Positions 63,801-64,000 of a stretch of 64,000 nt of DNA are shown piece after piece. Origin of the DNA: Ascarosepion bandense (taxonomy: Eukaryota > Mollusca > Cephalopoda > Sepiida > Sepiidae); NCBI GenBank assembly GCA_037127315.1, contig JBBBDQ010001156.1:260001-324000 (forward strand), read 5' to 3'. The position numbers were made by a program, and so were the translations under genes. The notes under the pieces are model-generated. The model did not search any database. It saw only the letters and a list, made by a program, of their open reading frames with translations, and was not told the origin of the DNA. Within the stretch, counting starts at the first letter, position 1; each line of letters begins with the position of its first letter.

Positions 63801-64000
63801 ATTTTGTGTGTTCTTTTATTGTACTTTTTCCTTAATAGTATATTTTCATATTCTCTATAATTGTGTAGTCTTTTACGTCCTAATACTCAGTAGCTTCTTG
63901 ACAAAATGTCTCGGTGGCTCAGTCCATGCTGATAATCGAATTCATAGTATGAAGGATTTGGTCAGAGACTCAAAATTGCTCAAGTTCACAGTATAGAATT

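Noticed and set aside
63553..63996. 147-codon frame near the window end as a host membrane protein
   Set aside because: Its middle is a LINE-A scrap and the rest has no recognisable domain.

Overview
The window looks like non-coding nuclear DNA of a cephalopod mollusc, most likely an octopus. It is AT-rich with long (AT)n, (AC)n, (TCTA)n and (TAA)n microsatellites. It carries many copies of a tRNA-derived SINE that resembles the tRNA-derived SINEs described from octopus, and several LINE lineages, Helitron-like elements and Tc1/mariner relics. I found no convincing host protein exon, no bacterial operon, no CRISPR array and no ribosomal RNA. Almost every readable protein fragment belongs to a transposable element, nearly all broken by stops and frameshifts.

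Layout. 0-8.6 kb: repeats with hammerhead-like cores, a fold-back element whose right arm carries a 33-bp stem-loop minisatellite, two opposite copies of one non-autonomous Helitron family (1033-1756 and 5200-5997), and pieces of 'LINE-A' (CR1/Jockey-like, tail read as DVASLCLFYKYFHG). 8.6-15.4 kb: one decayed RNase H-bearing LINE ('LINE-I') interrupted by an LTR-like element, a 12-copy 149-bp array, two SINEs and an element carrying a well-formed hammerhead ribozyme (14408-14462). 16-17.7 kb: 'LINE-B' (endonuclease/RT type with an (AAG)n tail), whose 3' end and flank are tandemly duplicated. 20-21.6 kb: a SINE cluster. 23.5-25.3 kb: a Tc1-like transposon hit by a LINE-B copy and then a Helitron. 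25.9-28 kb: LINE-B and a zinc-finger/nuclease-type LINE tail.

29.6-38.1 kb: a degenerate ~75-bp tandem array, itself invaded by LINE-A copies in both orientations, a second (5-copy) 149-bp array and a 768-bp fold-back element with an 8-bp target duplication. 38.3-44.8 kb: a tRNA-like sequence, several LINE-A tails and a possible pogo/Tigger end. 45.2-49.6 kb: a long broken LINE-B on the minus strand. 49.7-51.6 kb: a mariner fragment, a SINE inside a dispersed repeat, and LINE-B. 51.66-55.3 kb: 'LINE-C', the best preserved coding sequence. It is an RT plus CCHC zinc finger and PD...D nuclease element whose 3' 935 bp is present three times head to tail with open frames. 55.3-64 kb: tRNA-like and hAT-like remnants, a 365-bp and a 510-bp tandem repeat, a Helitron end, an LTR-like block and a mutated mariner transposase.

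The features do not form a pathway; they record layered insertion and local tandem amplification. The observations I would follow first are the hammerhead ribozyme element, the 149-bp arrays fused to a LINE-A 3' tail at 1, 5 and 12 units, the tandem LINE-C 3' units joined at (TAA)n, and the 75-bp array. All family names come from reading translated motifs and termini by eye; no database search was possible.
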